Shown: positions 35,245-45,092, counted from the stretch's first letter. The stretch is 64,000 nucleotides of DNA from Staphylococcus succinus (GCF_029024945.1 NZ_CP118976.1:186001-250000), one strand, 5' to 3'. Translations and numbers: made by a program. Notes: generated from the sequence alone by a model not told the origin.

Positions 35245-35279
35245 TAAAAAAAGGGGCTGATAATTTCAGCCCCTTTTTT
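35245..35279. terminator. Bidirectional terminator between two MFS genes
   Basis: AAAAAAAGGGGCTGA pairs with TCAGCCCCTTTTTTT around TAATT. It serves both convergent MFS genes. Confidence 0.9.
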
Positions 35280-35302
35280 ATAATGGTCTAACCTAATAAA
35301 GT

Positions 35303-36499
35303 TCAGCGTTGTTTGATTGTTGCTGAAATAATGAATGCAATAATCATAAATAATGTGATCATCATAACCACACCTGACCATTGGAATAAACCATAGAAAT
35401 AACCTGCTAAAGTTCCTCCGACAGAAGACCCCATGTAATAAAATAATAAGTATAAACTTGAAGCTTGTGCTCTATGGTGTTCAGCACGTCCAGCGACTAC
35501 TGCACTTGATATAGCGTGGCCGCTGAAAAATGCGTAAACACTAAAAGCTAAGCCGATTATTTTAAAACCTAATGGCGGTAAGAGGGTGATCCAAATTCCA
35601 AAAATTAACATGAGTATACTGAATTTCAAAGCATTTAACGTCCCTAACTTTGCACGTAATTTTGCGTTTAAAATAGAAGACAACATGCCAATGAGAAATA
35701 ATAAGTAAATAAAGCTAATGATACTATCATGTAATTGATAAGGTCTAGATGCTAAAACAAAGCTAATATAGTTAAAAGCAGCAATATTACATCCTAAGAG
35801 TAAAAAACCTAGCATAAAGGGTTTTAATAACCGAATGTTTTTTAAATGTTGGGCATAGCTAGAAAATAAATCCTTAATTGAAAAACGTTGCTTTTCAAAA
35901 TGATTAGACGGTGGTAGTAGAATTGTGAATAGTAATGCAGCTATAACGCTTATAATTCCGATGGACAGTAAGCCTACTTGGTAGCCGTAGATACTTGAAA
36001 TAAAACCTGTAAAAATTCTTCCAAACGCACCCCCAAAAGCATTTCCACTAATATAGATACCCATAGCTTCGGGCAAATTTTTGATGGAGATTTCTTCCCC
36101 AATATAGGCCATCGCTATAGAAGGTAATCCTGCTAGACAAATACCCTGAATGAACCGAATAATTAAAAAAGTATTAAAATCTGTAATGAAGGATTGTACT
36201 AAAGCTAATATAGATACAGAAATAACTGAGAATACCATGATTGGTTTACGACCAATGACTTCTGATATAGCACCAAAAAACAACATAGCTATGGCTAACG
36301 TTAAAGTAGTTGAAGATAAAGCTAAACTTGCCATTGTTTCACTGACGTGAAATGTTTTGGTGAAATGAGGTATTAACGGTTGTACACTATACAGTATTGA
36401 GAATATAGTGAAGCCTGAGATGAAGAGGGCAACAATGATTTTTATGTATGATTTTGAACCCTTTTCAACATAGTTGTTACTTAGATTATCCAATTGCAC
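35303..36499 (-). CDS. MFS drug/metabolite exporter
   Basis: A 398-residue major facilitator with 12 helices. The A-motif-like GAISEVIGRKPIM and motif C-like region FGGAFGRIFTGFISS place it with proton-driven exporters (YnfM-like). It is divergent from a LysR-type regulator 106 bp away, the usual arrangement for a regulator and its exporter. Substrate unknown. Confidence 0.8.
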   Translation of the reverse strand: MQLDNLSNNYVEKGSKSYIKIIVALFISGFTIFSILYSVQPLIPHFTKTFHVSETMASLALSSTTLTLAIAMLFFGAISEVIGRKPIMVFSVISVSILALVQSFITDFNTFLIIRFIQGICLAGLPSIAMAYIGEEISIKNLPEAMGIYISGNAFGGAFGRIFTGFISSIYGYQVGLLSIGIISVIAALLFTILLPPSNHFEKQRFSIKDLFSSYAQHLKNIRLLKPFMLGFLLLGCNIAAFNYISFVLASRPYQLHDSIISFIYLLFLIGMLSSILNAKLRAKLGTLNALKFSILMLIFGIWITLLPPLGFKIIGLAFSVYAFFSGHAISSAVVAGRAEHHRAQASSLYLLFYYMGSSVGGTLAGYFYGLFQWSGVVMMITLFMIIAFIISATIKQR

Positions 36500-36605
36500 T
36501 TACCTCACTTATGGTTGATGATTTTATGTTAGCATGGAATAGATAAGATAAAAAATGCATAATTATCATATAATCAATGTGTTTAGTGCATAAGAGGTGA
36601 AAGTA

Positions 36606-37514
36606 ATGGAATGGCATCATTTTGAATACTTTAAACAATTAGCGAAATCAGAAAATATGTCTGAGACTGCAAAGACTTTAAATGTAAGCCAATCTGCATT
36701 GAGTAGGTCAATTAAAAATTTGGAAAAAGAATTAGGTGTCCCTTTGTTTAATCGAATAGGTAGGACGATAAAGTTAAATAAATATGGGACAGAATTTCTT
36801 CAAACGACAAATAATATTATGAGTGAGATGGAAATATATAGAAGTAATATTATAAATTCTACGCATGCCTATCATGGTAAACTGACGATTGGATTTTTAC
36901 ATTCTGTGGGTGTGACTTATATTTCAGAATTTCTTAAATCATTTAAGCTTAAATTTCCAGATATTCAATTAAAACTTGTACAGAACAATGCTAAAAATCT
37001 GTTGAAAATGGTAGATGACGGAGAGGCAGATATTGTAATTACCACTGTGTCTGAAATTACACAAAACACCCAATTTGAGCCATTATTAAAGGAAGCGTTA
37101 TACGTAACACTGAATGAAACGCATCCATTAGCGCAGCGAACAGAGATATCCATAAAGGAACTCATTGATGAAAAGTTTATTTTACTTAAACAAGACTACG
37201 TTTTAAGAGAACAAGTAGATGAAATATTCAAAGCATATGAATTTAGTCCAGAAATTAATTTTGAAGGTGATGAGACGATTACTATTGCCGCTTTTATTAG
37301 CTCTGGATTGGGTATATCCATATTACCGCATCTAAGAAATATAGAAATTGCAAATTTAAAGCAAATTCCAATTAAAAACTATGTAGCAAATAGAACGATA
37401 GGTATTTGTTATAAAAGTAAAAGTAATATGGTTCCCATTATTAATAAAACAAGAGAAAGTATTGTGGAATATTTTGAAAATCTAAAAAGTAAATCGTCTC
37501 TAGAAGTCGAATGA
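36606..37514 (+). CDS. LysR-family transcriptional regulator
   Basis: A 302-residue LysR-type regulator. ATG 36606 is chosen since GAGGTG (36594-36599) is its ribosome-binding site; a GTG inside that site is an unlikely start. N-terminal winged helix (MSETAKTLNVSQSALSRSIKNLEKELG, positions ~20-45) and a LysR substrate-binding domain (~90-290). It is divergent from the MFS exporter and probably controls it. Two direct TGCATAA repeats, 31 bp apart, lie in the shared leader. Confidence 0.85.
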   Translation: MEWHHFEYFKQLAKSENMSETAKTLNVSQSALSRSIKNLEKELGVPLFNRIGRTIKLNKYGTEFLQTTNNIMSEMEIYRSNIINSTHAYHGKLTIGFLHSVGVTYISEFLKSFKLKFPDIQLKLVQNNAKNLLKMVDDGEADIVITTVSEITQNTQFEPLLKEALYVTLNETHPLAQRTEISIKELIDEKFILLKQDYVLREQVDEIFKAYEFSPEINFEGDETITIAAFISSGLGISILPHLRNIEIANLKQIPIKNYVANRTIGICYKSKSNMVPIINKTRESIVEYFENLKSKSSLEVE

Positions 37515-37609
37515 TAAAAATACTATAAACACATATTTTTGATTATTTGTAATATACTGTTTATCATATTCATAATTACTTTAAATTACATTTTTAAGGA
37601 GAAGAGTAG

Positions 37610-38356
37610 ATGTTTACAGTATATGGTCATAGAGGGTTACCGAGCAAAGCACCAGAAAATACATTGGCTTCGTATAAAGCTGCTTCGAAAGTATCGGGAT
37701 TAAAATGGGTTGAATTCGACGTAGCAATTACCAAAGATGAGCAGTTAGTCATTATCCATGATGATTATTTAGATCGTACCACAGATATGGTAGGAGAGGT
37801 TACACAGCTCAATTATAACGAATTACAGAATGCATCAGCAGGTAGTTGGTTTGGTCCTAATTTCAAAGAGGAAAAGTTACCTACATTTGATGATGTCATA
37901 AAATTTGCGAATTCAGCACAAGTGAATTTAAATGTAGAATTAAAAGGTGTCACTGGAGACCAAGGTACAAAGTTGTCTAAAAGTATGGTCACACAAGTTG
38001 CAGAAAAATTAAAAGTATTAGATGCACATTTAGAGGTAATGATATCGAGCTTTAATATTCCATTAGTAAAATTATCTGAGCGTATTATGCCAAAATATAA
38101 AAGAGCAGTGCTTTTTAAAGCAGCGGCCTTTGAGAGTGATTGGAGAACTGTATTAGAATTTTGTGGGTCGAAAACAGTGAATATCGAAGATGCGAAACTA
38201 ACACAAGCACGTGTTAAAATGATAAAAAATGCTGGATATGAACTTAATGTTTGGACAGTTAATAAAAAATTAAGAGCAAACCAATTAGCAAATTGGGGTG
38301 TAGACGGCATTTTTACAGATAAAGCTGATGATATGGTTCATTTAGAAAAATCTTAA
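37610..38356 (+). CDS. Cytoplasmic glycerophosphodiester phosphodiesterase
   Basis: Hydrolyses glycerophosphodiesters to glycerol 3-phosphate and an alcohol. The 248 residues begin YGHRGLPSKAPENTLASY (HRG and ENT active-site motifs), then VEFDVAITKDEQLVIIHDDYLDRTT (metal-binding Glu/Asp and catalytic His) and NVELKG. No signal peptide, so it is of the UgpQ type rather than secreted GlpQ. AAGGAG lies before the ATG. Monocistronic with a terminator at 38418. Confidence 0.88.
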   Translation: MFTVYGHRGLPSKAPENTLASYKAASKVSGLKWVEFDVAITKDEQLVIIHDDYLDRTTDMVGEVTQLNYNELQNASAGSWFGPNFKEEKLPTFDDVIKFANSAQVNLNVELKGVTGDQGTKLSKSMVTQVAEKLKVLDAHLEVMISSFNIPLVKLSERIMPKYKRAVLFKAAAFESDWRTVLEFCGSKTVNIEDAKLTQARVKMIKNAGYELNVWTVNKKLRANQLANWGVDGIFTDKADDMVHLEKS

Positions 38357-38417
38357 TATAATATTATAAGATGCTGTGAATGGTGTGATGTATCTTATAA
38401 ATATGGTTTAATCAATG

Positions 38418-38465
38418 AAAGCCTATTTGCTAAGTGATATACACGAACAAATAGGTCTTTTTTAC
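38418..38465 (+). terminator. Terminator after the phosphodiesterase gene
   Basis: CCTATTTG and CAAATAGG pair around an 18-nt loop, followed by TCTTTTTT. A further weaker hairpin lies at 38366-38400. Confidence 0.65.
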
Positions 38466-38597
38466 GGAAAAATATAAAGATAAATAACGTCCTTTGTCTT
38501 TATTATACTATAAATAAAAATATTATTATAGACTACTTCTTGAGACTGCAGAGGTTTATACTGATGAATAGCTTAAGGAGAAACGGAGTGTTGAGTG

Positions 38598-39032
38598 ATG
38601 ATTGAACAAAATGATGTATTAGACCAAGGGCCATTCTTTCATGGTACGAAAGCTGCGTTAGAGTTAGGAACATTACTTCATGCACAACGTAAGTCAAATT
38701 ATCAAGATAGAATCATGAATCATATTTACTTTACTGGATCATTAGATACTGCTAAATGGGGAGCGGAACTTGCTGCGGCGTTAAGTGATGGACCAGCTAA
38801 AGAACATATTTATATTGTTGAACCTACAGGAGATTTTGAAAATGACCCTAACGTTACCGATAAAAAACTTCCTGGCAACCCTACACGTTCATATCGTTCA
38901 ACTGAACCATTAAGAATTATTGGCGAATTAGCTACATGGGAAAGTCATTCAGAAGACACAATTAATCAAATGCTAGAGGGCTTGGGCTTGAAGGAACTAA
39001 GAGAAAAAGGGTTAGATATTATCGAAAATTAA
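38598..39032 (+). CDS. arr: Rifamycin ADP-ribosyltransferase (Arr-type)
   Basis: Transfers ADP-ribose from NAD to a hydroxyl of rifampicin and so inactivates it. The 144 residues cover the whole family: GPFFHGTKA (NAD-site His), NHIYFTG (Tyr), AELAAAL, VEPTGDFENDPNVTDKK (with the key Asp) and LPGNPTRSYRS. The start is ATG 38598, with GGAG nine bases before it; the preceding GTG is also possible. Base composition looks like its neighbours, and there is no transposon or integron around it, so it seems a resident chromosomal gene rather than a cassette. Its ability to confer resistance is inferred. Confidence 0.88.
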   Translation: MIEQNDVLDQGPFFHGTKAALELGTLLHAQRKSNYQDRIMNHIYFTGSLDTAKWGAELAAALSDGPAKEHIYIVEPTGDFENDPNVTDKKLPGNPTRSYRSTEPLRIIGELATWESHSEDTINQMLEGLGLKELREKGLDIIEN

Positions 39033-39050
39033 TACGTATTAAAGTATTTA

Positions 39051-39092
39051 TGGCTTAAAGCATAGTGTAACCTTGCTTTAAGCTATTTTTTA
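39051..39092 (+). terminator. arr terminator
   Basis: GCTTAAAGCA and TGCTTTAAGC pair perfectly around an 11-nt loop, followed by TATTTTTT. Confidence 0.8.
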
Positions 39093-39214
39093 TATTTAAA
39101 ATTTTGATTTAATCTAAATATAACTTTTTATGAAAAATATACGCCAAAAATTTATATAAAAATGATTACTCAATTTTTACTAGGGTATCTTATCATAAAA
39201 AGGGGGCAATCATT

Positions 39215-40159
39215 ATGAATAAAATATTAGATTCTTTAATGAGTGTATTAGATAAAATTATTAGCTTTGTTCCAAACATTATTGGCGCGCTTATATTCTT
39301 ACTTATTGCATGGATAATCGCAGTAATAGTTAAGAAAATTATAGTCAAGGGTCTTGGAGCATTAGGATTTGAATCTTGGTTACAAAAGAAAGGATTAGTA
39401 GATGCTGACAGTGGCAAGTCCGAATCTTCAGGTATTATACAAACATTTGGTAAACTTGCTTATTTCTTAGTATTCCTATTATTCTTACCATCAGTATTTG
39501 ATACTTTAAATATGCAATCAGTATCAAAACCGATTAAAGGTATGACAAGTAGCATACTTAACTTTGCACCTAAAATTATTGTTGCTGTAATTATTCTAGT
39601 CTTAGGATTGTTTATCGCAAAAGTTTTAGGTACGTTAGTGAAAAACTTACTCGCAAGTTTAAATGTAAGTCGTTTTAATCGTTATGTGAATTTTGGTGAG
39701 AACAAAGATAGTATTGATATACCAACAGCAGCGGGATGGGTTATAACTACATTAATTGGTCTGTTTTTCACAGTACAAGCGTTAAATACTGTTAATTTAT
39801 CAGTATTAAATAAAATCGGTGAAGCCATTATTGGTTATTTACCATTAGTAATTTCAGCGGCTATTATCTTAGCATTAGGATTAATTGGTGGTAATTTAGT
39901 ATCAAAATTAATCAATAAATCTACAGGTAACGCTATGTTAGCTGAAATTGTGAAATATTTAGTGATTATTGTTTCGGTATTTATGACATTGGATCAACTG
40001 AACTTCGCTCAAAGCATTGTTAACGTAGCATTCTTGTTAATTCTAGGTGCCGTTGCGGTAGCATTTGCGATTGCATTTGGTATTGGTGGTAAAGCATTTG
40101 CAGAGAAACAATTAAGTAAGTTCTCGGATAAAATTGATTCAGAAAAAGATAAGCGCTAA
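39215..40159 (+). CDS. Mechanosensitive-channel-related TM-helix protein
   Basis: A 314-residue membrane protein with repeated conserved TM-helix (PF05552-type) elements, e.g. VPNIIGALIFLLIAWIIAVI and the related APKIIVAVIILVLGLFIAKV and LPLVISAAIILALGLIGGNL. It ends with a glycine-rich AVAFAIAFGIGGKAFAEK helix like that of MscS pores, but lacks a full cytoplasmic cage domain. AAGGGGG ribosome-binding site. Likely a small mechanosensitive or osmotic-stress channel; not tested. Confidence 0.8.
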   Translation: MNKILDSLMSVLDKIISFVPNIIGALIFLLIAWIIAVIVKKIIVKGLGALGFESWLQKKGLVDADSGKSESSGIIQTFGKLAYFLVFLLFLPSVFDTLNMQSVSKPIKGMTSSILNFAPKIIVAVIILVLGLFIAKVLGTLVKNLLASLNVSRFNRYVNFGENKDSIDIPTAAGWVITTLIGLFFTVQALNTVNLSVLNKIGEAIIGYLPLVISAAIILALGLIGGNLVSKLINKSTGNAMLAEIVKYLVIIVSVFMTLDQLNFAQSIVNVAFLLILGAVAVAFAIAFGIGGKAFAEKQLSKFSDKIDSEKDKR

Positions 40160-40193
40160 GTAAGATAAGATTTTATCATCTTACTGATATTAT

Positions 40194-40236
40194 TTAGGCT
40201 ATTGTACCTAATTACTAGGTACAATAGCCTATTTTT
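40194..40236. terminator. Terminator after the channel gene
   Basis: TAGGCTATTGTACCT and AGGTACAATAGCCTA are perfect complements around an 8-nt loop, with a T-run next. A weaker hairpin precedes it at 40159-40184. Confidence 0.88.
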
Positions 40237-40368
40237 ATCACTTTATTCTATTGAACAATGGAAAGTTATACTTTAAAAATAGGTTAATAGTGATAAGATA
40301 AAGATGTTCGTATCATTGTGATGAAAATGTTTAAAATAGTATATATCGGTTGTAAAGGAATGTGAGTA

Positions 40369-40821
40369 ATGGAAGGAAATAATAATGATTATGAAAATTT
40401 GCTGTTTTATTTTGCATATAAAACATTTATAAATACAGCGGATGAAATTATTGAAGCGTATGGTTTAAATAGACAACATCATAGATTTTTATTTTTTATA
40501 GAAAAAGTCCCTGGAATTACTATCAAAGATTTATTGAAAAGTATGGAAATTTCAAAACAAGGTAGTCATGCAGCCCTTAAAAAATTAAAAGATGAAGCAT
40601 ATATTATAGAAAAGCAAACTGAAGCGGACAAGCGAATTAAAGCGTTATACCCTACAGAAAAAGGTACAAAGTTGGTTAAGGAACTTAATAAAGCACAAAA
40701 TGACTTATTCCAAGAAATTCAAAAAAAAGTGGGTAACGATTGGTATGCTATTATGGAAGAATTTGCTTCATACCGCACAGGTTTTCAAGAAGTTAAATAC
40801 TTAAAAGATGAAATAGAATAA
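40369..40821 (+). CDS. MarR-family transcriptional regulator
   Basis: A 150-residue winged-helix regulator (DLLKSMEISKQGSHAALKKLKDE recognition helix, EADKRIKALYPTEKG wing). No Cys in the N-terminal sensing position, unlike the MarR protein at 12.8 kb. It is a single gene with its own terminator, so its targets are not evident from position. Start uses GGAATGTGAG upstream of ATG. Confidence 0.8.
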   Translation: MEGNNNDYENLLFYFAYKTFINTADEIIEAYGLNRQHHRFLFFIEKVPGITIKDLLKSMEISKQGSHAALKKLKDEAYIIEKQTEADKRIKALYPTEKGTKLVKELNKAQNDLFQEIQKKVGNDWYAIMEEFASYRTGFQEVKYLKDEIE

Positions 40822-40839
40822 AGCATATAGCATATTGTT

Positions 40840-40868
40840 AAGCACAGCTCACGAGCTGTGCTTTTTTC
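40840..40868 (+). terminator. MarR gene terminator
   Basis: AGCACAGCTC pairs with GAGCTGTGCT around AC-containing short loop, then TTTTT. Confidence 0.85.
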
Positions 40869-40940
40869 ATTGTTGTGGATGGGTTGCGTGGTAAATCAAT
40901 TCATTCTACGATAAAGATAGATAAACAAAGGGGGATTTAG

Positions 40941-41876
40941 ATGTATAAAATAGCAATAGCAGGAACTGGTGCAATGGGTGGACGTGTAGGTATACAAATG
41001 GCACAAGCTGGGTATGATGTTACGCTAGTGGATGAATGGGCTGAACATATTGAATGTATCAATAAAGAGGGTATGAGCGTCCAAACGGAAACAAGTACAT
41101 ATCAATATGACATTAAAGCACGATACCCAGAACAAGTCACTGACACTTATGATTTAATTATTGTTTTGACTAAAGCTATGGATTCAGAAACGATGATTAA
41201 AAAACTCAATATAGCACATGCAATTAAAGAAGATACTGCAATTCTGACCATGATGAATGGTCTTGGGCATGATGAACGGTTCGCAAATATTGTTCCGAAA
41301 TCCCAAATATTTTTAGCGGTAACGATGTGGACGGCTGGTCTTAAAGGGCCGGGCCAATTACTCTTAGAAGGTACAGGTACGATTGAATTGCAACGCTCAG
41401 ATGGCCACGAAGATCAACGTACGATTGAGATTAACAACGTTTTTAATGAAGCTAAATTAAATTCAAAGATTAGTGACGATGTCTTTCAATCCATTTGGTC
41501 GAAAGCAACGTTAAATAGTGTACTCAATCCATTATGTACAATTTTAGATAAGACAATTAATCAATTCTCACAATATCCTAATACACGACAAATGATTGAA
41601 CCTGTTATTGAAGAAATCGTTGCAGTCGCTAAAGCAAGGGGTTTGGAACTTGATTTTGAAACTTTAGTTAATAAGATTGAGGCAGCATACCCTATAGAGG
41701 CTCAAGGGTTACATTATCCATCTATGCATCAAGATCTATACAAAGGAAGATTAACAGAAATAGACTATTTAAATGGTCAAATCGTAAAATATGGAAAAAA
41801 AGTTGGCATACCAACGCCTAACAATGAAATGTTGATGCATATGATTCACCAATTAGAATTAAAAGCAGAAAGTTAA
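40941..41876 (+). CDS. Ketopantoate reductase-family dehydrogenase
   Basis: A 311-residue NAD(P)-dependent reductase of the ApbA/PanE family, a paralogue of panE at 17.8 kb. Rossmann motif GTGAMGGRVG (~8-17), LTKAMD with the conserved Lys, MMNGLGH and a C-terminal domain with the catalytic Lys region (WSKATLNSVLNPL). It sits 91 bp before a 2-keto-acid decarboxylase gene. As the pathway panE lies beside panBC, this copy may act on another 2-keto acid or serve as a second ketopantoate reductase. Confidence 0.8.
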   Translation: MYKIAIAGTGAMGGRVGIQMAQAGYDVTLVDEWAEHIECINKEGMSVQTETSTYQYDIKARYPEQVTDTYDLIIVLTKAMDSETMIKKLNIAHAIKEDTAILTMMNGLGHDERFANIVPKSQIFLAVTMWTAGLKGPGQLLLEGTGTIELQRSDGHEDQRTIEINNVFNEAKLNSKISDDVFQSIWSKATLNSVLNPLCTILDKTINQFSQYPNTRQMIEPVIEEIVAVAKARGLELDFETLVNKIEAAYPIEAQGLHYPSMHQDLYKGRLTEIDYLNGQIVKYGKKVGIPTPNNEMLMHMIHQLELKAES

Positions 41877-41967
41877 ACTATTTATTTAAGTCAATATAGT
41901 TGACCTTTTTTATTGTTTGAGTTACGTTTGTAGTGTAGTAAAGAAAGATAAAAAGGGGAAATGATGT

Positions 41968-43611
41968 ATGAAAAAACGTATAGGGCAATATTTAATGGAC
42001 TGTATTAGTGCTGTAGGCGTGGACAAAGTTTTCGGAGTTCCTGGAGATTTTAATCTTACATTTTTAGACGATATTATAAGTAGAGATGACATGGAATGGA
42101 TTGGTAATACAAATGAATTAAATGCAAGTTATGCTGCAGACGGTTATGCACGCATTAAAGGTATTGGAGCCATGGTTACAACGTTTGGCGTCGGTGAATT
42201 AAGTGCAGTTAACGGAATTGCAGGGGCCTTTGCTGAGCGTGTCCCAGTTATACAAATTACTGGCGCGCCAACACGTAAGGTAGAAAGTGCAGGTAAATAT
42301 GTCCATCATTCTTTAGGAGAAGGGAATTTTGATGACTATAGAAAAATGTACGAACCAATTACAACAGCACAAGCGTATATCGCACCTGAAAACGCACAAA
42401 TTGAAATTCCAAGAGTAATTAAAGCGGCTATTAATGAAAAAAGACCAGTGCACATACATCTACCTATTGATGTAGCAGCGATTGAAATAGAAGTAACTGA
42501 AGCATTTCAATTTGACGATAATCAGTTTAAAGATACTGAAAAATATATCAATATGGTTAAAGAAAAATTGCAAAGCGCAGATCACCCTGTAATTATTGTA
42601 GGTCATGAAATTAACAGTTTTAATTTACACAAAAAATTTGTGGAATTTGTAGAAAAAACACATATTCCAGTTGCACAATTATCATTAGGTAAAGGTGCAT
42701 TTAATGAAGAACACCCATACTATATGGGGGTTTATGACGGTATTTTAGCAGAAGAAGGAATTAGAGATTATGTAGATCAAAGCGATGCAATTTTAAATAT
42801 TGGAGCTAAATTGACTGATTCGGCAACAGCCGGTTATTCTTACCAATTTGACATAGATGATGTAGTAATGATGAACCATCGTAATTTTAAAATGAATGAA
42901 ACGGAAAATGAGCATATTACACTTTCAGAATTACTAGATGCTTTAATCTCAATAGATTATGTGAATCATTCAGATTTTCCAAAATATCAACGTCCAAAAT
43001 CACAAGACTATGAATTGAATCGTGATCCTTTGACTCAAGCGACCTACTTTAAAATGATGCAAGATTTTATTAAAGACGATGACGTCGTTATCGCTGAGCA
43101 GGGAACTTCTTTCTTTGGGGCATATGATTTAGCATTATACAGTACTAATAAATTTATTGGACAACCACTATGGGGTTCTATAGGTTATACACTACCTTCG
43201 ACACTAGGCACACAAATAGCGGATCCTAATCGAAGAAATGTGCTACTAATTGGTGATGGGTCATTGCAACTCACAGTACAAGAAATGTCGACAATGATTA
43301 GAGAAAAAGTTAAGCCAGTTATCTTTATAATTAATAATGATGGCTACACAGTAGAGCGTAAGATTCATGGTGAACATGCTGTGTATAATGACATTAAAAT
43401 GTGGGACTATAAATTATTACCTACAGTGTTTGGCGGTGCTGATGAAGTGAGTGTTCATGATGTTTCTACTAGCGAATCATTGCAACAAGCCTTTGACCAA
43501 ATTAATGAACAACCTCATATGATGCATTTAATCGAAGTGAAGATGGGCGTACATGATGCCCCAATAAAACTCAATGCTATTGGACAAGCATTTGCAAAAC
43601 AGAACGGTTAA
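41968..43611 (+). CDS. Thiamine-diphosphate 2-keto-acid (indolepyruvate/pyruvate) decarboxylase
   Basis: A 547-residue enzyme of the pyruvate/indolepyruvate/branched-chain keto-acid decarboxylase family, converting a 2-keto acid to an aldehyde and CO2. Glu50 (TNELNASYAADGYA), the His113-His114 pair (KYVHHSLGEG) typical of decarboxylases and not of acetolactate synthase, and the thiamine-diphosphate motif GDGSLQLTVQEMSTM...NNDGYT are all present. Members form flavour aldehydes from Leu, Ile and Val, or acetaldehyde. AAAGGGG ribosome-binding site. The substrate range cannot be fixed from sequence. Confidence 0.88.
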   Translation: MKKRIGQYLMDCISAVGVDKVFGVPGDFNLTFLDDIISRDDMEWIGNTNELNASYAADGYARIKGIGAMVTTFGVGELSAVNGIAGAFAERVPVIQITGAPTRKVESAGKYVHHSLGEGNFDDYRKMYEPITTAQAYIAPENAQIEIPRVIKAAINEKRPVHIHLPIDVAAIEIEVTEAFQFDDNQFKDTEKYINMVKEKLQSADHPVIIVGHEINSFNLHKKFVEFVEKTHIPVAQLSLGKGAFNEEHPYYMGVYDGILAEEGIRDYVDQSDAILNIGAKLTDSATAGYSYQFDIDDVVMMNHRNFKMNETENEHITLSELLDALISIDYVNHSDFPKYQRPKSQDYELNRDPLTQATYFKMMQDFIKDDDVVIAEQGTSFFGAYDLALYSTNKFIGQPLWGSIGYTLPSTLGTQIADPNRRNVLLIGDGSLQLTVQEMSTMIREKVKPVIFIINNDGYTVERKIHGEHAVYNDIKMWDYKLLPTVFGGADEVSVHDVSTSESLQQAFDQINEQPHMMHLIEVKMGVHDAPIKLNAIGQAFAKQNG

Positions 43612-43980
43612 TCAAATAAATATAATGTTAACTAAAAGCACCGATAACATGATAGATGTTACTGGTGCTTTTTTATACATGAAATATTGTAAAATAAAAG
43701 TGCATTTGTCATAAGGTCATTTGAAATCAGTTAAATGATTGGAAAGTTGATATTTCAATTAATAGAATTACCAATCTATAATCAAATTTTCTTTATTAGT
43801 GTCATTAAACCATGTATGATGCAAAGTGAAAAGGGAATCGTAGTATAGCATTTCACACAAACCATAATCATTTTACATATAGTAGAACAATACTATAACA
43901 AGAGAGAAGAAGTGAATTTATTTTGTATGCTATACTTGAAATTATTAATAATATAACGGTAGAACTAGGAGATTGTATTT
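43612..43980. other. Decarboxylase terminator and araR leader
   Basis: The first part holds a terminator (43634-43675: AAAAGCACC..AACAT paired with ATGTT..GGTGCTTTT, then T). The rest is AT-rich with no gene; a possible -10 TATACT lies at 43930-43935 and AGGAG before araR. No AraR-like box was recognised in the araR leader. Confidence 0.55.
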
Positions 43981-45054
43981 ATGAATAAGCCCAAATATCA
44001 AGTGATAGCGGATGAAATTAAAAGCAAAATAATTAGTAAAGACTACCAAGTAGGTACTTTATTACCTACGGAAAAAGACTTTCAAACCATGTACAGTGTC
44101 AGTCGATACACGATTAGGCAAGCGATGGAATTACTTGTGACTGAAGGATACATAAAGAAAAGAAAAGGTTCCGGATCGTACGTAAGTTATGAGTATTTGA
44201 ATTTAGATCAAAAAAACAATTCAAAGAAAATCGGACTTATTGTCACATATCTATCTGATTATATATTTCCAAGTATCATTCGTGGTATAGAAACAGTATT
44301 AAGAGAAAATGGTTATTCATTAATATTAGCCAGCACTAATAATAATCATATTGATGAAAGACAATGTCTAGAAATGATGTTGAATCAAGGTATTAAAGGG
44401 CTAATCGTTGAGCCTACTAAGAGTAATATATATAATCCTAATTTATCTTACTATTCATTATTTAAACAACGTCATATCCCAATATTATCTATAAATGCAA
44501 AGTATGAAGAGTTGAATTTACCCTATATTGCTATTGATGATATTAAATCAGGGCATTTAGCTACAAAATATTTAATAGATAAAGGTCATGATAATATCGC
44601 ATTAATTACTAAAATTGATGACAATCAGGGTAAGTTACGAATGAAAGGATATTTCAATGCTTTTGAGAGCAATCATAAAGTATTTAAAGGTGAATATATC
44701 TATACCTATGATACAGAAAGTAAAGATTCTGTGTTAAACCAATTTATTCAACATGTTAAAGACAAACAAATTAATATCTCTGCTGTAGTTTGTTATAACG
44801 ATCAAATCGCATATTATATTATGAAAAACCTAGAAAAAATAGGGGTTTCTGTCCCAGAGGATATATCTATCGTAGGTGAAGATAATTCAGTACTTAGTAA
44901 GTTAGATGATATAAAATTAACGACAACATCCCATCCTCAAGAGTTGCTAGGTGAAAAGGCAGCGAATTGGATGTTAAAAACGATTGAAACCGGAAAAATG
45001 CAGCCTTCAGAATTGATTGATACATACATTATTGAAAGAAATTCAGTTAAATAG
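43981..45054 (+). CDS. araR: Arabinose operon repressor AraR
   Basis: A 357-residue chimeric regulator: an N-terminal GntR winged helix (~1-70; LLPTEKDFQTMYSVSRYTIRQAMELLV) joined to a LacI/GalR-type effector domain (~75-350; IGLIVTYLSDYIFPSIIRGIE) that binds L-arabinose. This is the B. subtilis AraR design. It lies directly upstream of araBDA, and two AraR-like boxes precede araB. Arabinose binding should release it. Confidence 0.9.
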   Translation: MNKPKYQVIADEIKSKIISKDYQVGTLLPTEKDFQTMYSVSRYTIRQAMELLVTEGYIKKRKGSGSYVSYEYLNLDQKNNSKKIGLIVTYLSDYIFPSIIRGIETVLRENGYSLILASTNNNHIDERQCLEMMLNQGIKGLIVEPTKSNIYNPNLSYYSLFKQRHIPILSINAKYEELNLPYIAIDDIKSGHLATKYLIDKGHDNIALITKIDDNQGKLRMKGYFNAFESNHKVFKGEYIYTYDTESKDSVLNQFIQHVKDKQINISAVVCYNDQIAYYIMKNLEKIGVSVPEDISIVGEDNSVLSKLDDIKLTTTSHPQELLGEKAANWMLKTIETGKMQPSELIDTYIIERNSVK

Positions 45055-45065
45055 TAGTTAAACCC

Positions 45066-45092
45066 AAGCCTAATAGTATTAGGCTTTTTTTA
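45066..45092 (+). terminator. araR terminator
   Basis: AAGCCTAAT and ATTAGGCTT pair around AGT, then TTTTTT. It insulates araR from the ara operon promoter. Confidence 0.85.
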
